A stretch of 64,000 nt of DNA, from positions 186,001 to 250,000 of the forward strand of contig JANCRA010000040.1 of NCBI GenBank assembly GCA_024362935.1. The letters are read 5' to 3'. The DNA comes from Setophaga petechia. Taxonomy: Eukaryota; Chordata; Aves; Passeriformes; Parulidae. Made by a program: the position numbers and the translations under genes. Shown here in pieces: positions 1 to 12,935 of this stretch (positions are counted from its first letter, which is position 1; every line of letters begins with the position of its first letter). The notes under the pieces are model-generated. The model did not search any database. It was not told the origin of the DNA and was given only the letters and a program-made list of their open reading frames with translations.

Positions 1-3000
1 CTCTATATGAGAGAAAATAAAAGTGTTTCAATCCTAGCAGTATTCAGCCTATATAATTTATGCCTCTCGAGTTGCTGGCTCAGGGGAAAAGAAACCAAAT
101 CACAACATTTCAAGATGCTCAGGATGCAAGCCTTTGTCCTGAAGGAACAAAAAGCAGAAGAACAATGCTTCTGCCCAAGGCTGCTTCTCCATGTCCTCCA
201 AGGGTACAGGGACACATTACCAAGTAACAATGCACAGAGCTAACAGACATAGGACAAGGAAACTCAACAACACAAGAATGTCCAATCATCCCCAAGCAAA
301 ACAATGGGCCACCTCCAGGCTCATGATAACTGGCTTTCAGTGGTACAAGACACTCATGGAAGGAACAACCAAAGGATCAACAGGTTTTCCAGTCAGATCA
401 CCACCACCTTGAGGAACTGCTGCGTCCCTCTGAACTTCCCTACAAGCACACACTGTATTTTGCCAGGCTAAAGCAGAGAGCCACACCAGCCAGATGGTCT
501 TAATTTTAGGACAGCAAGAGGCAAGGCACTTAATTTCCTCCAATATTTTGTCCACATGTTAACTGTATGCATGCTCAAAGCTTGCGCTCAGGTTTTGTTT
601 TTGTTGTTTGTTTGTTTGAGGGGGAAGGTCTTTTTTGTTTGTTTTATTTTGATAATCTCCTGCAGTTCCAAGACCTTGCTCTAACCTGACTTAGAAGCCA
701 AACTAAAAGCACTGTCTCTGATGGGAGAAAACACATTTCTCTGCTGAAGTCAGTACATGCTTATTATGTATTGTAAGTTTACTTTCACTGAATCAAAAAA
801 ACCCCGCTTATTAGAGGGATCTGCTACCTTCTCTCTAAAGTATCTGCTGAAGGAAAACTTGGGCTTTAGTGAACTTGAGTGCAACAATTTCTGTGTTCTC
901 TTCTCACCGAAAGAGTCAGATTTGAAAGTTTAAATAAAAGTCAGAGTTTACGTAGGGTTTTTATACAGATCTCACAACTATTAATCCCCAAACCAAACAA
1001 ACAAGTCTAAGGAAGTACTAAAGACATCTGCAATATTAATCTATTCTATTTTTGTTTTACTTAAATTCTTCATCAAACAGCTGCTAGATATTCTAATTCT
1101 ATGAAGAGCAGACAAGCTCTAGGGATTTCTTTAGCTTGCCAGCAAGATACTTCACAATTTCCCTAAACACTCTGCAAATCATCTCATAAAGACAAGTTTC
1201 ATAACTATTTGCACAAGATATTTAACAAATCTTATTAGAATGTCATCATGTTAGATTTTGTTTTTATTGTATTTATCTGACAGTATGAACTTAGCTCTTG
1301 ATGTCCTTACGTACTTTTTACTCAGGCAACCTTCCAATAATTTTTCCATTTTTTTAATGAAGTATTTCAGAATTTGGCCCCTAGGCTTTTCCTGTTGTGG
1401 ATAGTTTATTTCTTAAGTTTAGAGTGCAGGGCACATGTTTCTCCATCATCTCCTTATGCAGTATACAATTTCTAGCTTAAAGAAGCTTAGAGCTAAAACT
1501 TCACTGCTAGACTTTTAAGATTTTCACTAATTTTAAATGAACCCTGGATTATCCAAGGATAAAGACAACTCTGGGTTTACAAAACACTGTTTTTATTTTA
1601 CAAAAGCAAATGTGCTACTTCTGATGCTGTTTATACTGAGTGTAATATTTGCTAAGATTTTTCTGACAAGGAATCAGGCCCAAAAACATAAAATGTACAG
1701 ATCAGGGCCACCACCTTGTAATCCCATCATATCTAAATCCAGATACCAAATGGACTTTAACGGAGATGCAGAGGTAACAAGGAAAGCTCAAACTACCAAA
1801 AAACATTTTAAAAATCAACCTAAACAAAACCCTTAAAGGTAAAGAATGTATGATTAAGTAATAGCTCTGAGATTTTAGGTACTGTATATAACTTGTGATG
1901 TACATTCAGAAAACGCCCAGGTAATTCTTCTATTTACCCTGAAATGGTTAATGGATTTAATAGTTTCTCTGTCTCTGACAATATTACTCTACTATTTGGA
2001 TAATAATCAAACGAGTATTCTTCTTTAATAATATAAATTTGGATCTGAGTGGATCTGAGTATCTGCATATGCAAACTTATCCTTTCCTAAAAACTCAGTT
2101 TTGACTTGTTAAAAATGCACACATACCATCCTCCCACTGGAGTTTTCTTACTCATACAGACCTGTATGTATGTGGAAGGAAAGGAAGGAAGATGTTGCAC
2201 TACAAATCCTCCTGATGTGATCTATTTTAAATTAACCATCTGCTCAAAAGTATGGAGAACCGGAAAAAGGGCAGAACTTCTCGGAGCTTTTTATTACCAC
2301 ACTCTTCCAGTTTTCAGTTACTTCAATGGGATTTAAAAGCAGATTAAATGCAGCACTAAAGTAGGGGAGGTCAGAGCACACTCTGACACAGAACAAAATA
2401 TCTAGTTTCAAAGAATGTTTCAAACCTCTGGTTGCCAGTAGCTGATCAGTGCTTAGCTGTTACCAGAACTAGAATCTAGACATTGAAGGAAGAGCCAAAA
2501 CTCTTCAGAGGGTCTGAAGAAGCAATTTCCTATCTTATTAACAAAGCACATATTTCGTAAAGCCCTGGAGTCTCAAGGCTGGGATCTTTGGTTTGGCTTG
2601 TTTTGAGTTTTTGCTTTTTATATGCCATTTCTGAGCCACCTGTCTCTTTTAACTCTATCTCAAAGAGCTACTAATCAGTGGATATGCAGAGAATGTCTTA
2701 TACAGACACGGTGAAAGCTCAGCAAGTGTTTATGCAAGCTACCTATGCTTAAATATCAACAGGAGTATCTTTAGATACATGTATATGTCAACTGAAGAAA
2801 AGAAAGGAACCTTCAGGATATTCAGACTTTAGCTCCAAGGAAGAAGCAGGGGCATGACAGCTGCCAGTGACAGCCAAAAATATCAAAACTTTGGAATAAC
2901 AGATTATTTGATGCTGCAATTATGGATGTTTGTTGCAAAACAGAATTTTCTCAAACGAAACCTCAGATCTAAGCCATCTCCAAATTTAGAAGGATTCATG

Positions 3001-3633
3001 TCTTAATCTTGTCCTTATTTCAAGGTCTGTTACAGTCTAAATTCTAAAAGAAGCGATGTAGTTGTTTCCTACCTTCTTTTGGCACAAGAAAATCAACACT
3101 ACTGAAATAACAAGGTCACCAAGCTTTATGAGCTGCTGGGAGTAGACACCGGTCTTTTGACAGCCAACTGGTCTAAACTGGAGCTTATGAGAGTTTGTGC
3201 TTTGACTCTGTAGTGCTGTAGTGGATTCAGCAGAGACCTCATGAGAGAACTCAGGACATCTTCTGAAGCACTTAAAATCTGCAAAACACAAGGCTGTTTC
3301 CATGAAACTTACTGCTTGCTAATGCAAGAAAATCCAGAAACACAGTAGAAAAAGTGACTTAGGACACTAAATTACATAGCCTAAATAGGAATCTGCTTCC
3401 AATGCCATTCATTAGTAAAAAATAAATAATAATAAAGGAAACATGCAGTCATGGATTCATGGTGCTGCAAATTGAGGGAACTCAACAGCAAGGGGGAAAT
3501 GCGTGATAGAGATGGAAAAAAAACCAATGTAAACTGCAAGCCTTAGTCTCTTTTTCTTCCTACAGGTTAAAACAAAGAGCAACCAGAATGTTATTGAAGG
3601 AAATGAACACTCTCCAAAACGTAAAAAAGAGAC

Positions 3634-3653
3634 AAAAAAAAAAAAAAAAAAAA
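3634..3653 (+). repeat. Poly(A) run, 20 bases
   Basis: A simple run of A in NOX4 intron 11. No adjoining retroelement was recognised, so it may be plain low complexity. Confidence 0.9.
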
Positions 3654-4440
3654 GACTTCAAGGTCTCTAAAGATTGATTTAGACAATTACATTTAAATTG
3701 CATTCCGCAGACAAGTTCCACACTTTCCTCCAAAAAGGGTAAAGAAATTGAAGTCTCAGGAAGCAAAGCATGGTTTCTCTGGATGGTCTGATTTCCAGAC
3801 CATATCTTGCACTTGATCTGAAAGAGAAACCTCTTTAAAAGAATTCATCAAGGGGAAAACACACAAAAATAATTTGTCCATTTTACAAACACTCAACTAA
3901 AGTAATTATATACAGAACATAATTCTAGTCGCTACAGTTGAAAATATCTTGGAACTGACTGTGTTCTGCTCAAATTCAATTCTAAGATGCAATAATATCC
4001 TACCTAAAATAATGAAATTGGACATGAGGGTGTATAGGACAGAGAATGTGACTCACACTGTCTTACACATCACAGTAACAGATACGTACAGTTGTGTAAA
4101 AAATCAGTGAAAAAAGCATCATAAAACATGATAAAAAGAAAGCTTTTTTGTGGAAATTAAATCAGAAAAATGGAGTAATGAAGACACTACGAAGTGTATG
4201 GCCCGCTAAGCACTACCTAGAACTGTCCAGCAGGTCACTTGCAGGAATCCCAAATGTTGGGCCAGCTCTTCATTACCTTTCCCAGATTTCCCAAAGACAA
4301 GGAGTCGCGCTAGAGAGTACAAAGTCACCAGTGAACAAAAGCACTAGAAATACACTTCAGAAATGGAAATCATGTTGTTCATGAGAGAAAACTGATTTTT
4401 TAAATGTCTGAATTTCAGAATGTACAAGTGACACTACCAG

Positions 4441-4740
4441 AGGGTTGAGGTAGGTGATCCTCCTTTATTCAGCCACACTTCCAGACCTGTGTCCAGGGCT
4501 GGGTTCTTCACTACAAGAAAGACAAGAACATACTGCAGAGAGTCCAGACAAAGGCCATGAAGATAATGATGGACTAGAACACATCTCCCACAAAGAAAGT
4601 TTGAGAGAGCTGTGACTGTTCAGCTCTCACTTCTGGAGAAGAGAAGGCTCAAGGGGACCTTATCAATGCAAAGCACCCAAAGGCAGGGTGCAAGAAGAAT
4701 AAAGCCTCTTTATGCTCACTTGGTTACAGTTCAGAGTTCC
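4441..4740 (+). mobile_element. CR1 LINE fragment (end of reverse transcriptase ORF)
   Basis: Resembles the 3' end of the CR1 coding region: the GTGTCCAGGGCTGGG, AGAGTCCAGACAAAGGCCA and TTCTGGAGAAGAGAAGGCTC blocks are typical of avian CR1. It is diverged and frame-broken, with no coding capacity. The following sequence to about 4740 fits a CR1 tail less well. Confidence 0.75.
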
Positions 4741-5084
4741 CTCCAGCTCTGAACAAAACACATAGGAGATTTGCCAGAGTAGAATGGGAGTTCAGTGCCT
4801 TTACACAGCCTCCCTGTGTGTTCCTCCACCCTGGTGTTATGTAAGAAACTGAGCTAAACTGTAAATATTACACAACCTCAAAATGGGAAGGGACTAGTAA
4901 AATATGTCCACAACTCCTTCATGCTGACTCACCCCTTCCTTTCCACTTAAGGTTATTACCCACATTTAGGAGTACAGTGCCTGTAATGGTCATTTCTTGT
5001 CTTTTAAGCATGCTCTAGGCACAGTGAGATATTTCACCACTGTGAATAGAATATCACATAGGGCCTGGAGACAAAACATTTTAG

Positions 5085-5362
5085 TATGACCAGTTGAAAT
5101 AGGACATAGGGTAATGGTTTTAAACTGAAAGAGAGTAGATTTAGTCTAGAGATAAGGAAGAAATGTTTTACAATGAGGATGGTGACACACTGGAACAGGT
5201 TGCCCAGAGAGCTGGCAGATGCCCTATTCCAGGAAACATTCCCTGAGTTGGATGGGGTTCTGAGCAACCTGATCTAGTTGAAAATGTCTCTGCTTACTGC
5301 AGAGGGAGGTTGAACTAGGTGGCCTTTAGAGGTCCCTTCCAACCAAAGTATTCTATGACTCT
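5085..5362 (+). mobile_element. CR1 LINE 3' end
   Basis: Includes GGTAATGGTTTTAAACTGAA, AGGTTGCCCAGAGAG, GCAACCTGATCTAG and GGTCCCTTCCAACCAAAG, and ends TTCTATGACTCT, the usual CR1 terminal motif. Plus orientation, so antisense to NOX4. Confidence 0.88.
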
Positions 5363-8142
5363 AAGCAGGACAACAGTGCCATGAAGAAGACTGCAGTCTT
5401 CCCCCACAGCTCTGCTGCAGTCATTGCTGAAGTCATTGCAGCAGTGCACTTCCAGTACCTGAAGCCACACAGACCTCTCATGAATTTCTCACTGTGGATC
5501 TAAGCCACTCACCCCATCATCAACCTAGAAAAATAACCCAGAATGACTATGATCATTCCACAAAAGAAGGAGCAGTAGTGTTCCAGTTTGCTTGGGAACT
5601 ACAAGTAGCTTAGATGGGAGTGGAAAAACGACGGAGTTAAACAATTACATTTAGAGTAATTGTCTAAAACGACTGAGTCAAGCTTTTGCATACACATTCT
5701 ACAAGCATTGTCCTATGGCTAGCATCATATTAAACAACAAAAAAGCTTTCTAGGCAGGACATCAGCCCACACCATACTCTCTGACCTAGAAGGATATGTG
5801 GAAATGTGCCCCTGGCTTAGGCTAGGTAAAAAGATTGTCACAGATCTAGACACTTAGAATCTTCACTATGCTGTAAAAGTCATTTGCCCAATGACAGCCT
5901 CTCTCCAGTAGAGTTAATGTTGCAGCAAAATACCCTTGTGTATCAACTCAGAGATAACTTCATATCTTGTAATAGAATATATATGTGATCTTGAAGGATA
6001 AGCTGTTGTGCTGAAGGATATCACCACACTTAAAAGTAGAAAACATTGAGCATGAACAGAAATTGCCTGGTCTAGTATTACTTACCTAAAATACGATGCA
6101 TTGTGCATGAGTGGAAATTGCTAATTTTAATGTTAGATATTTAATATATGGCTGTAAAACTTACATAAACTGTAATTTATCAACTACAATTACATATTGA
6201 AAATATACTGCACATTATCACTTATTTATGTTCACTAAGAAAACTCAAATTCACAACAAGAGATGTTCCATAGTTCCTGGCTCTAGAAGTTCATCTGCAA
6301 ACATAATTTTACATAACATGTATTGTCATAATATGCCATTTTAAATACTGGATGAAATTCTCAATTCATGCAGGAAATCTGACATCCAATTCAACTTCAT
6401 CTTATGACCTCACCCAGTAGGTCTGTGTCAGCAGTCTCTTCTCTGACAAAAACTCTCATCTGAACCAGGTCAAATATTTTTTGATGACATTATTTCTAAA
6501 AATTAAAACCACAAAATCCATTGTTTTAGCAGTGTCCCAACACAAGAAGACTAAATCTTTATAATAAGAGTTCCAGTTTCCAAACTGTGCATTTACTAAT
6601 AATGACCAAATTATTACCATCATATTAATTTTGACTGAGATGTGCAGTGAGAAATCAGGAACACGATGTTTTAAGATTAATGTACAAATAAGATATGCCC
6701 ACTGGTACAGACCAGCTTTATAGCTATACTAAGGCAAAAGGAGTGGAAAGAGCTATCCAAGACTTAAAATAATTCTTGAAATTTATGGTCCAATTACTAA
6801 TGTCATAAGAAAATGTAAATAAGTTCTGATTAAAACATTCTGCATAAATTCATATATGCATGTAATTTTTCAGCATTCCATATCAAGTTATCTTTGTGCA
6901 CTATACAGAGGACAGTCTTAAAAGTACTACTTCCATTAACACATTATATATAAATTATGTGTTATAAATAACACATAACACATTTCTCTGGTTTGTACTG
7001 GTAAAGTGAATACCCATGAAAACTTTGCCGAAGTGCAATGAATGCTTCACCAAGCTATACAGAAGCAGCTTCCTTTAAGTGAGATTCATTCCTAGATTTA
7101 GAGCACAAAATTGATTTTGGAAGTAATTTAGTGTCAGTCCCCCTGTGAATTCTAGCTCAGCATAGATAAAGTAAATTAAAAACCAAAATAAAACACCCCA
7201 CAAACCTAAAGAACTGGACCTGACTGTGCCCTCAGAATGTCAACTGGCATAAAAACATCTCAATTGCTCCACAGCACTCACTATAACTCAGAAGGAATAA
7301 AGTATCAGTTATCAGTCCAAAGAAAGCAATCACACATGAACATTTATCTCCACAGTCTTCTTGAAGAAGAATGTCCAATTCAGGCAATCCAAAAGCATTT
7401 ACTCCCATTGGAAGAAAAAGGCTGCAACTAATAATTCAACCTCATACTCTGCTTTTGTAACAATATAGCCAGCTAGTACAGTGATTTTTGAGCAGAATCT
7501 GCATTATGTACTCCCAGAGAACCCAACTGTATGTTATTCCAATCTGTGTCTACAGGTTTCACTTCCCATTCTAGACCAACTTAAGTAGTAACCCTAACAT
7601 TGTATCACCTCACTGGTATATCACATCAAGTCATCAATATATCTCTTAATATGAAAAAAAAAAAAGCAGAAGACAATTTTAGAAACTTTTTTTTAACTAG
7701 ATTTTTTCTAACTTTGAAAAAGGCAGTCACAGAAATGTGTTCTCATTGAAAAAGAGAGGTGGCAAAAGTTCATTACAATTTGTGCCCCTTCTGTATTGAG
7801 GTATAGAAATATGGCTGAAACTTCTTTTATAAAAGAATTTCCAAAATCACATGGATTTGATTGATTTATTTATGGATTTTTTAATGGATTTATTTATTAT
7901 TGGTTTTCACTTATGGAAGACTTTTAAAAAAGTTCCCATTATCTTTTTCTCAACAGTGGAGAAAATTAAATATGTATTGAATACTGTCACACATAATACA
8001 TTGCCATTTCATATTCACTGGTACCCTCATAAATGAAACATGAGCTCTGCTGGAGAGAATTGTCACCTTGAGAGAAACAAGGACCATTTGCTTACCAAAT
8101 ATAAATAAAAGAGAAAGTACAGAAAAGAACACTATTTCTTAC

Positions 8143-8205
8143 CATTGTAAGAGTGAACGGATGGCTTTCCAGGGCAGACACTCTCGGACAGTGGAGAATA
8201 ACATA
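8143..8205 (-). CDS. NOX4: NOX4 exon 11 (FAD-binding HPFT motif, residues 342-362)
   Basis: Twenty-one codons starting YVILHCPRVSALE and ending SHPFTLTM. His356-Pro-Phe-Thr is the FAD-binding signature of the NOX/ferric reductase family, and LHCP.VSALE.HPFTLTM is the NOX4 version. The acceptor is atttcag and the donor gtaaga, phase 0. It is only 130 bases from exon 10. This is the last exon in the window. Confidence 0.96.
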
Positions 8206-8335
8206 CTGAAATAAAATGGTAGAAAGGATACATTCAAAACATTCAGCAATGGGCTAGCACTTACAAAGTGATACTCATCCCTACAGATAATGTTACATGA
8301 AAGCAAACTGGTTCTTTAGGGTCACATTAGCTCAC

Positions 8336-8500
8336 CTGACCAGGCCTTGCTTCAAAGTCATCTTTCACCATCCTGACTTCAAGGACGTTGGAGGGGTGGC
8401 TTATCACTGAGGTGATTGTGACTGGCTTGTTGCTGCGGATGTAGCGGTACAGCCGCTCCACACAGTACAGGCACAGCGGTCCAGAAATCCAGAACCAGGT
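8336..8500 (-). CDS. NOX4: NOX4 exon 10 (membrane segment 6 and start of the FAD domain, residues 287-341)
   Basis: Fifty-five codons beginning TWFWISGPLCLYCVERLYRY and ending EARPGQ. It gives the sixth membrane helix, the basic exit segment YRYIRSNKP and the first strands of the FAD-binding barrel. WISGPLCLYC and RYIRSNKPVTI are nearly the same as human NOX4. The acceptor is ccttag and the donor gtgagc; both junctions are phase 0. Confidence 0.97.
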
Positions 8501-10494
8501 CTAAGGGAGAACAAAGATATCTTATCTCATAGACTTTTAACTTTCTGTCTTCTATTTCCATTACATGAGCTCTTTCAAGATCTCACTTCACATCTAACAT
8601 CCATGTCTCTCTCTACATGCAGAAATCCAAGAATGCTCCAAAGCCTTAATCAGTCTAACCAGCAGCATCACCCACAAGCACCAGCAATTTCAATCATAAA
8701 ACTCATCAGGAAAAAAATGCTAATGATCTCATTTGCTACCATGTTATTCTGGTTTGATGTAGTTAGATTGCAGCTGGTTTCAGCAAAGAAAGAAACAGTA
8801 CCTACACAGACCAGAGTACTATACCATTGGTTAACATTTCTGGAAAATGCTGTCTGACTTCCAGTATTATTTAACTATTACCTTCTTACAGCCATCTCAG
8901 ATTCAAGTAAAAAACTAAGAAAACTTCATTCTTGTGCTAGAGAAATTATGTTGATATTAAACTAGTGCAAAATCATAGACAACAGAGAATGGGCACTTCT
9001 GAATCACAATCCATTTGCTCCCATGGAAGATGTGTATGCTAGACAGAAAATGCCCTGGAAATACCCATTTCTCTGCACTGATTATATGGGGAGTCCTGGG
9101 TGAATGCTCCAGATGGAGACATTTGCAGCTGCTCAGCTAAACCACATCCTAAGAGTCAATTACCAATAGCTTATGGCAGACTTATCTACTAATTCCACAT
9201 CTGCTCAGTCATTCAAGCTGCGGCACTGAAGTGCCCCTCAACCCTCATCCATCTTCCCTCCCTTCCCAATTTCTGACGTTACACATCAACATCTCTTGCA
9301 ACTAGCAGAGCATTTATTTACAACAACAAAAAAGCCTTACAAGTTTCAGTAGCTCACAGTTTTGGGGTTTTTTTCAACTTGGTACCACAATATTTCCAAA
9401 TTCAAAAAAGTCCTAAATAGTGTTTCAAAGCTGTCAGGAGAACACTGAGTGGCCATTTCTTTCCATAACTCCCATTAATGGCTCTAAAGCAGGCATCTTA
9501 AGCCCCTAAGAAGACTCCTTGCTGCCCTGTGGGTCATATGGAGTCAGATATACACTGATGGTTATAATTCAGGAATATTACCACAACCAAATAGCATCCA
9601 AAGAGCTTTGTTAGAGGAATTCAATGTAGAATTAACTGCTTCTCATTAGGATTACATACTCCATAGAAAAATGAGTTCCAGTGCAGCTAGTAAGGGGGAC
9701 ACATGTTCAACAGAAAACAACAATGATAATAACAAAGAGAAACTCCTGTGGGGTCTGTTATGGGACCATTTTGAATGGTGGGCCTTGGACTCATGAACTC
9801 CATATTTGCAAGCTTCCTCAGGCTACTTGCCAATACAACCCAGCTCATCTTTTCTCAAAAGAAAAGAAAAAAAATTCTATAAAGAAAAAGCTGCCACAAA
9901 ACATAAAGAAACAAAAGGAAAATGGAAAACTGAAAAAAGAAAAGGCTTTTCTGTCTCCACTCTCATCATACTTATTTGTCCATGCCACATATAAAACAAG
10001 CCTGTCTGCAAATAACAGACTATAAAAGCCAAACCACAACCAACTGCAACCCAGAAACACATATTAGGACTTGCATCCGCATGGTAAAAAAGAGAACAAA
10101 TGGAGCTTGATTATTTCAATTAACTACTGCCACACAATGCTTACAAAAGGACCTTACAAAATGTTATATAAATGTTTGCTCTGAAATGCTATGTTGTAAA
10201 ATCACATTTTTAGCAGGATCAATACATCCCTTATGGTGTTGCTCAAAAAAGAACATTACACAGCCAATCTCTTGACATTTTTCCACCCTCCCTGTTCCAT
10301 GCACCACATTGTAATGTACTTCAGGGTTAAATACAGATTGTTTTTTCCCCACCAAATCTTTGAATGCCTCAAAAGGTTTTAATAATATTTTCCAGTATTA
10401 AAACATCTGGTCTGGAAAAGCAATAATTAGTGGTTATGGCTGACTGAAAGGCTTGGCATGACTTTTAATACCTGAAATGTCGGATCATACAGAC
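8501..10494 (-). other. NOX4 intron 9
   Basis: A 2.0-kb intron between the E-loop exon and exon 10. It holds an A-rich, purine-rich stretch at about 9855-9945. I see no recognisable coding, RNA or mobile-element signal. Confidence 0.8.
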
Positions 10495-10723
10495 CTCTGG
10501 GAAGTGCGACTGGAACTTGGGTTCCTCGGAACAAACTCTCATAAAGCTATTTTGTACAAAGGGTTCTGGTACTGGTGGGTCCTCTGGGAAAGGCTCAGTA
10601 GTATAGTCTGGAAACAGCTCTTCAAAAGCCTTTGGCACAGTCAGATTCTGTCGGAGCGTTTTGTTAGGATTAAAGCAACCAGGAGGGTGTTCCTCTAAGT
10701 TGGTCTGGTACTTGAGCACTCCC
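10495..10723 (-). CDS. NOX4: NOX4 exon 9, extracellular E-loop (residues 210-286)
   Basis: The largest exon seen: one base finishing Gly210 plus 76 codons from GVLKYQTNLEEHPPGC to EPKFQSHFPE. It encodes the long E-loop unique to NOX4, which is tied to hydrogen peroxide release. His222 and Cys226 are in place; the second loop cysteine is at 274. Sequons NKT (230) and NLT (236) are present. The loop is four residues longer than human NOX4 as I recall it. The acceptor is cctgtag; the phase-compatible donor is GAG followed by gtctgt, a weak match. A better-looking CAG/gtatta lies 23 bases further on but would shift the frame. Confidence 0.95.
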
Positions 10724-12671
10724 CTACAGGAAAATAAAAAATGTAAAGACTCTGAAGTAAGAGAAAATAACAAACAACTTATCTTCATTCAGAGAGGACT
10801 TGAGAAAGCACTCACAAGCCTCATCTTCATTTAGAAATTTTATTCTGTTTGCCTTCAGGACTTTCTAGGAGATTGAAACTTCGCAACAATAGAGCCTTCT
10901 GTCACTTGAGTCAAGGTTTAACTTTTTCAGCTCACTTGGCAGTCCCCCACTGAACAGCCTCAAGCTTAATACTACTTGAAAAGGAGAAAATATTGTGGGG
11001 GCCTTGAAAAAAAAATTAAATAATCACATTTCCAATTCAATCACACACAGGCTGTTTTCACTCATCCTCCCTACAGTCAGCAAGCCCTGTTTTTAAGGCA
11101 GTCTTGTAGCAGAAGTAGCTTAAGTTGCCAAATCATAAACTGCAGGAATGTTCCCACTACTTGGTGTTTATCATGTTTGCATACACATAGAAGGAAAAAA
11201 GAAAAGAAAGTCCTGCATGGTAGCCAAGGAAACTTCCTTGCAAATTATTTTATGAGGTCCATTCTTATTTTAGTTTTTCTCAAGCTAAGTTAAATTTACA
11301 GTAAAATGAAGCGAGAACATTGAAGTTGCAGTTAAAAACCTTGAAGAAAGAATTGGGAACCTCAGACACTCTGCCAGTACATGAACAAATCACTGAAAAC
11401 AGGGAAGAACAGATAATAGTAATAAAATTCCTCAGAAATACTACTTGTGTCCAAATCTAGATTTGGTTACAGTAAAACTACAAGAAAGAATATATTGAAA
11501 AAAAAAAAAAAGGTAAATGACACCTGTAGAGGATGGTGCTGGGTGGGAAATGAGGCATACTGAGACAATGCTCCTGAGTGCTAAGCCTTGTTATGAAGGG
11601 TTCAGCCCAAGCATACAATCAAACATAAGGACAGGTGCTCCCCCCTGCTCTACTCAATATACACACAGCAGCAGCAGCAACAGAGTTTAACTCAGAAGAA
11701 AGAGAACTAGGACATCTGCAATATTCCCAACCTAAATGGGCCCTGACAGGCTACTGGCAATCTTCCCTAAAAAAATGCAGTCCTGACAGCTAGTAACAAG
11801 CTTCCTACATGGTCTAGTGAACCATGTCAGCTTGGAAGTTAAGCCTGCTCACTCTTAAATTCCATCTGACCCTGGGAGAATCATTTGGGAAGTGTCCTTG
11901 CACCTACACCCATGCTTCTGCCTGCATTTATTGCTCAGTCATGCCTATCACTTGCATCTGGTATCACTGCTGGTCACCACATATTGGCAAAGTGACAGAT
12001 ACCCCCAGCATTATGCTAGTTCCCTGCTCCATAAATATTATGGTGCTTCATGGATTTAGCTGGAAGTCAAAGCCTGTGCAGTATTTTTCCAGTGAACCTT
12101 GTGTGTATGCCTGCCAGCAACTCCCACAGCTTCTCTCCTCTCAGCACACCCCCAAAGAGGATTGCCTTGAGAGTAGCTGCAAACATGAGCATCCCCTCCA
12201 GTGATCTCTAGTTTATTTAACCTATTATAAACATGCTAACTGAGAGGCAGACAGGGATCACAAAGCTGTCTGTTAACAGCAGCTCAATATCTCACAATTC
12301 TGAAGCTACCCAGGAAAAGTAAGTCTCACACACCCAAGATCAGTGCCCAGAAAGGTTGAGTTCTGCACTGAACAAACATATGACAGATGAATCACATCAC
12401 TTTATACGTTGCTGAGAAGTGGTTGGCTGCCTGAAGGATACTGTAAGAACATATCTGCAACAGTCTGAAACAAAACAAGAATCCAGCAATACTGTGGAAA
12501 TACTTTACTCCTAAAAGGTAAAACCTCAATCAGCCTGTCTGTGCAGTTCAGCCATGGGAAATGCCTTGCTCTGTACAGTAATGGCTATGCATTTGCAAAT
12601 CTCAATGACATCCCACACAGGAGTAATCTGGGAACCTAAGCATGGATATCTAAGCTTCCTTTATTCTCAAA

Positions 12672-12935
12672 AGAGATTACAGAATTGCTTAGGTTGGAAA
12701 AGACCTCTAAAATCATGAAGTCCAACCATTAACCCAGCATACCATGTTCACCACTAAACTATGTCCCTAAGCACCACATCTACAAATCTCTTCAATACCT
12801 CCAGGGATGGTGACTTTATTGCTTCCCTGGACAGCTTGTTCCAGTGCCTGGCAACCCTTTGGCAAAGAAATTTTTCCTAATGTAAAACCTAAATCACCCC
12901 TCATGCAACTTTTGGCCGCATCCTATTGATCTTAC
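12672..12935 (-). mobile_element. CR1 LINE 3' end
   Basis: Begins near TTACAGAATTGCTTAGGTTG and contains AAAGACCTCTAAAATCATG, the reversed CR1 3' end, followed by TTCCAGTGCCTGGCAACCC. Same orientation as NOX4. Non-coding and truncated at its 5' side. Confidence 0.85.

Larger units (their letters stand above)
1..8142 (-). other. NOX4 intron 11 (partial)
   Basis: No exon was found here: I looked for the next NOX4 segments (the GDWTERF and YIDGPFG regions) on the minus strand and saw neither. It contains two CR1 stretches (4441-4740 and 5085-5362), a 20-base poly(A) run (3634-3653), a tandem 10-mer (GGATCTGAGT twice, from 2041) and a small AT-rich inverted repeat near 6938-6959. Otherwise it is AT-rich and unremarkable. 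Confidence 0.85.

Noticed and set aside
3037..3303. Minus-strand open frame with a possible acceptor at about 3286, tested as NOX4 exon 12
   Set aside because: Its translation lacks the expected FGVHLKIVGDWTERF-type sequence. No other part of 1-8142 shows it either, so exon 12 is placed outside the window.
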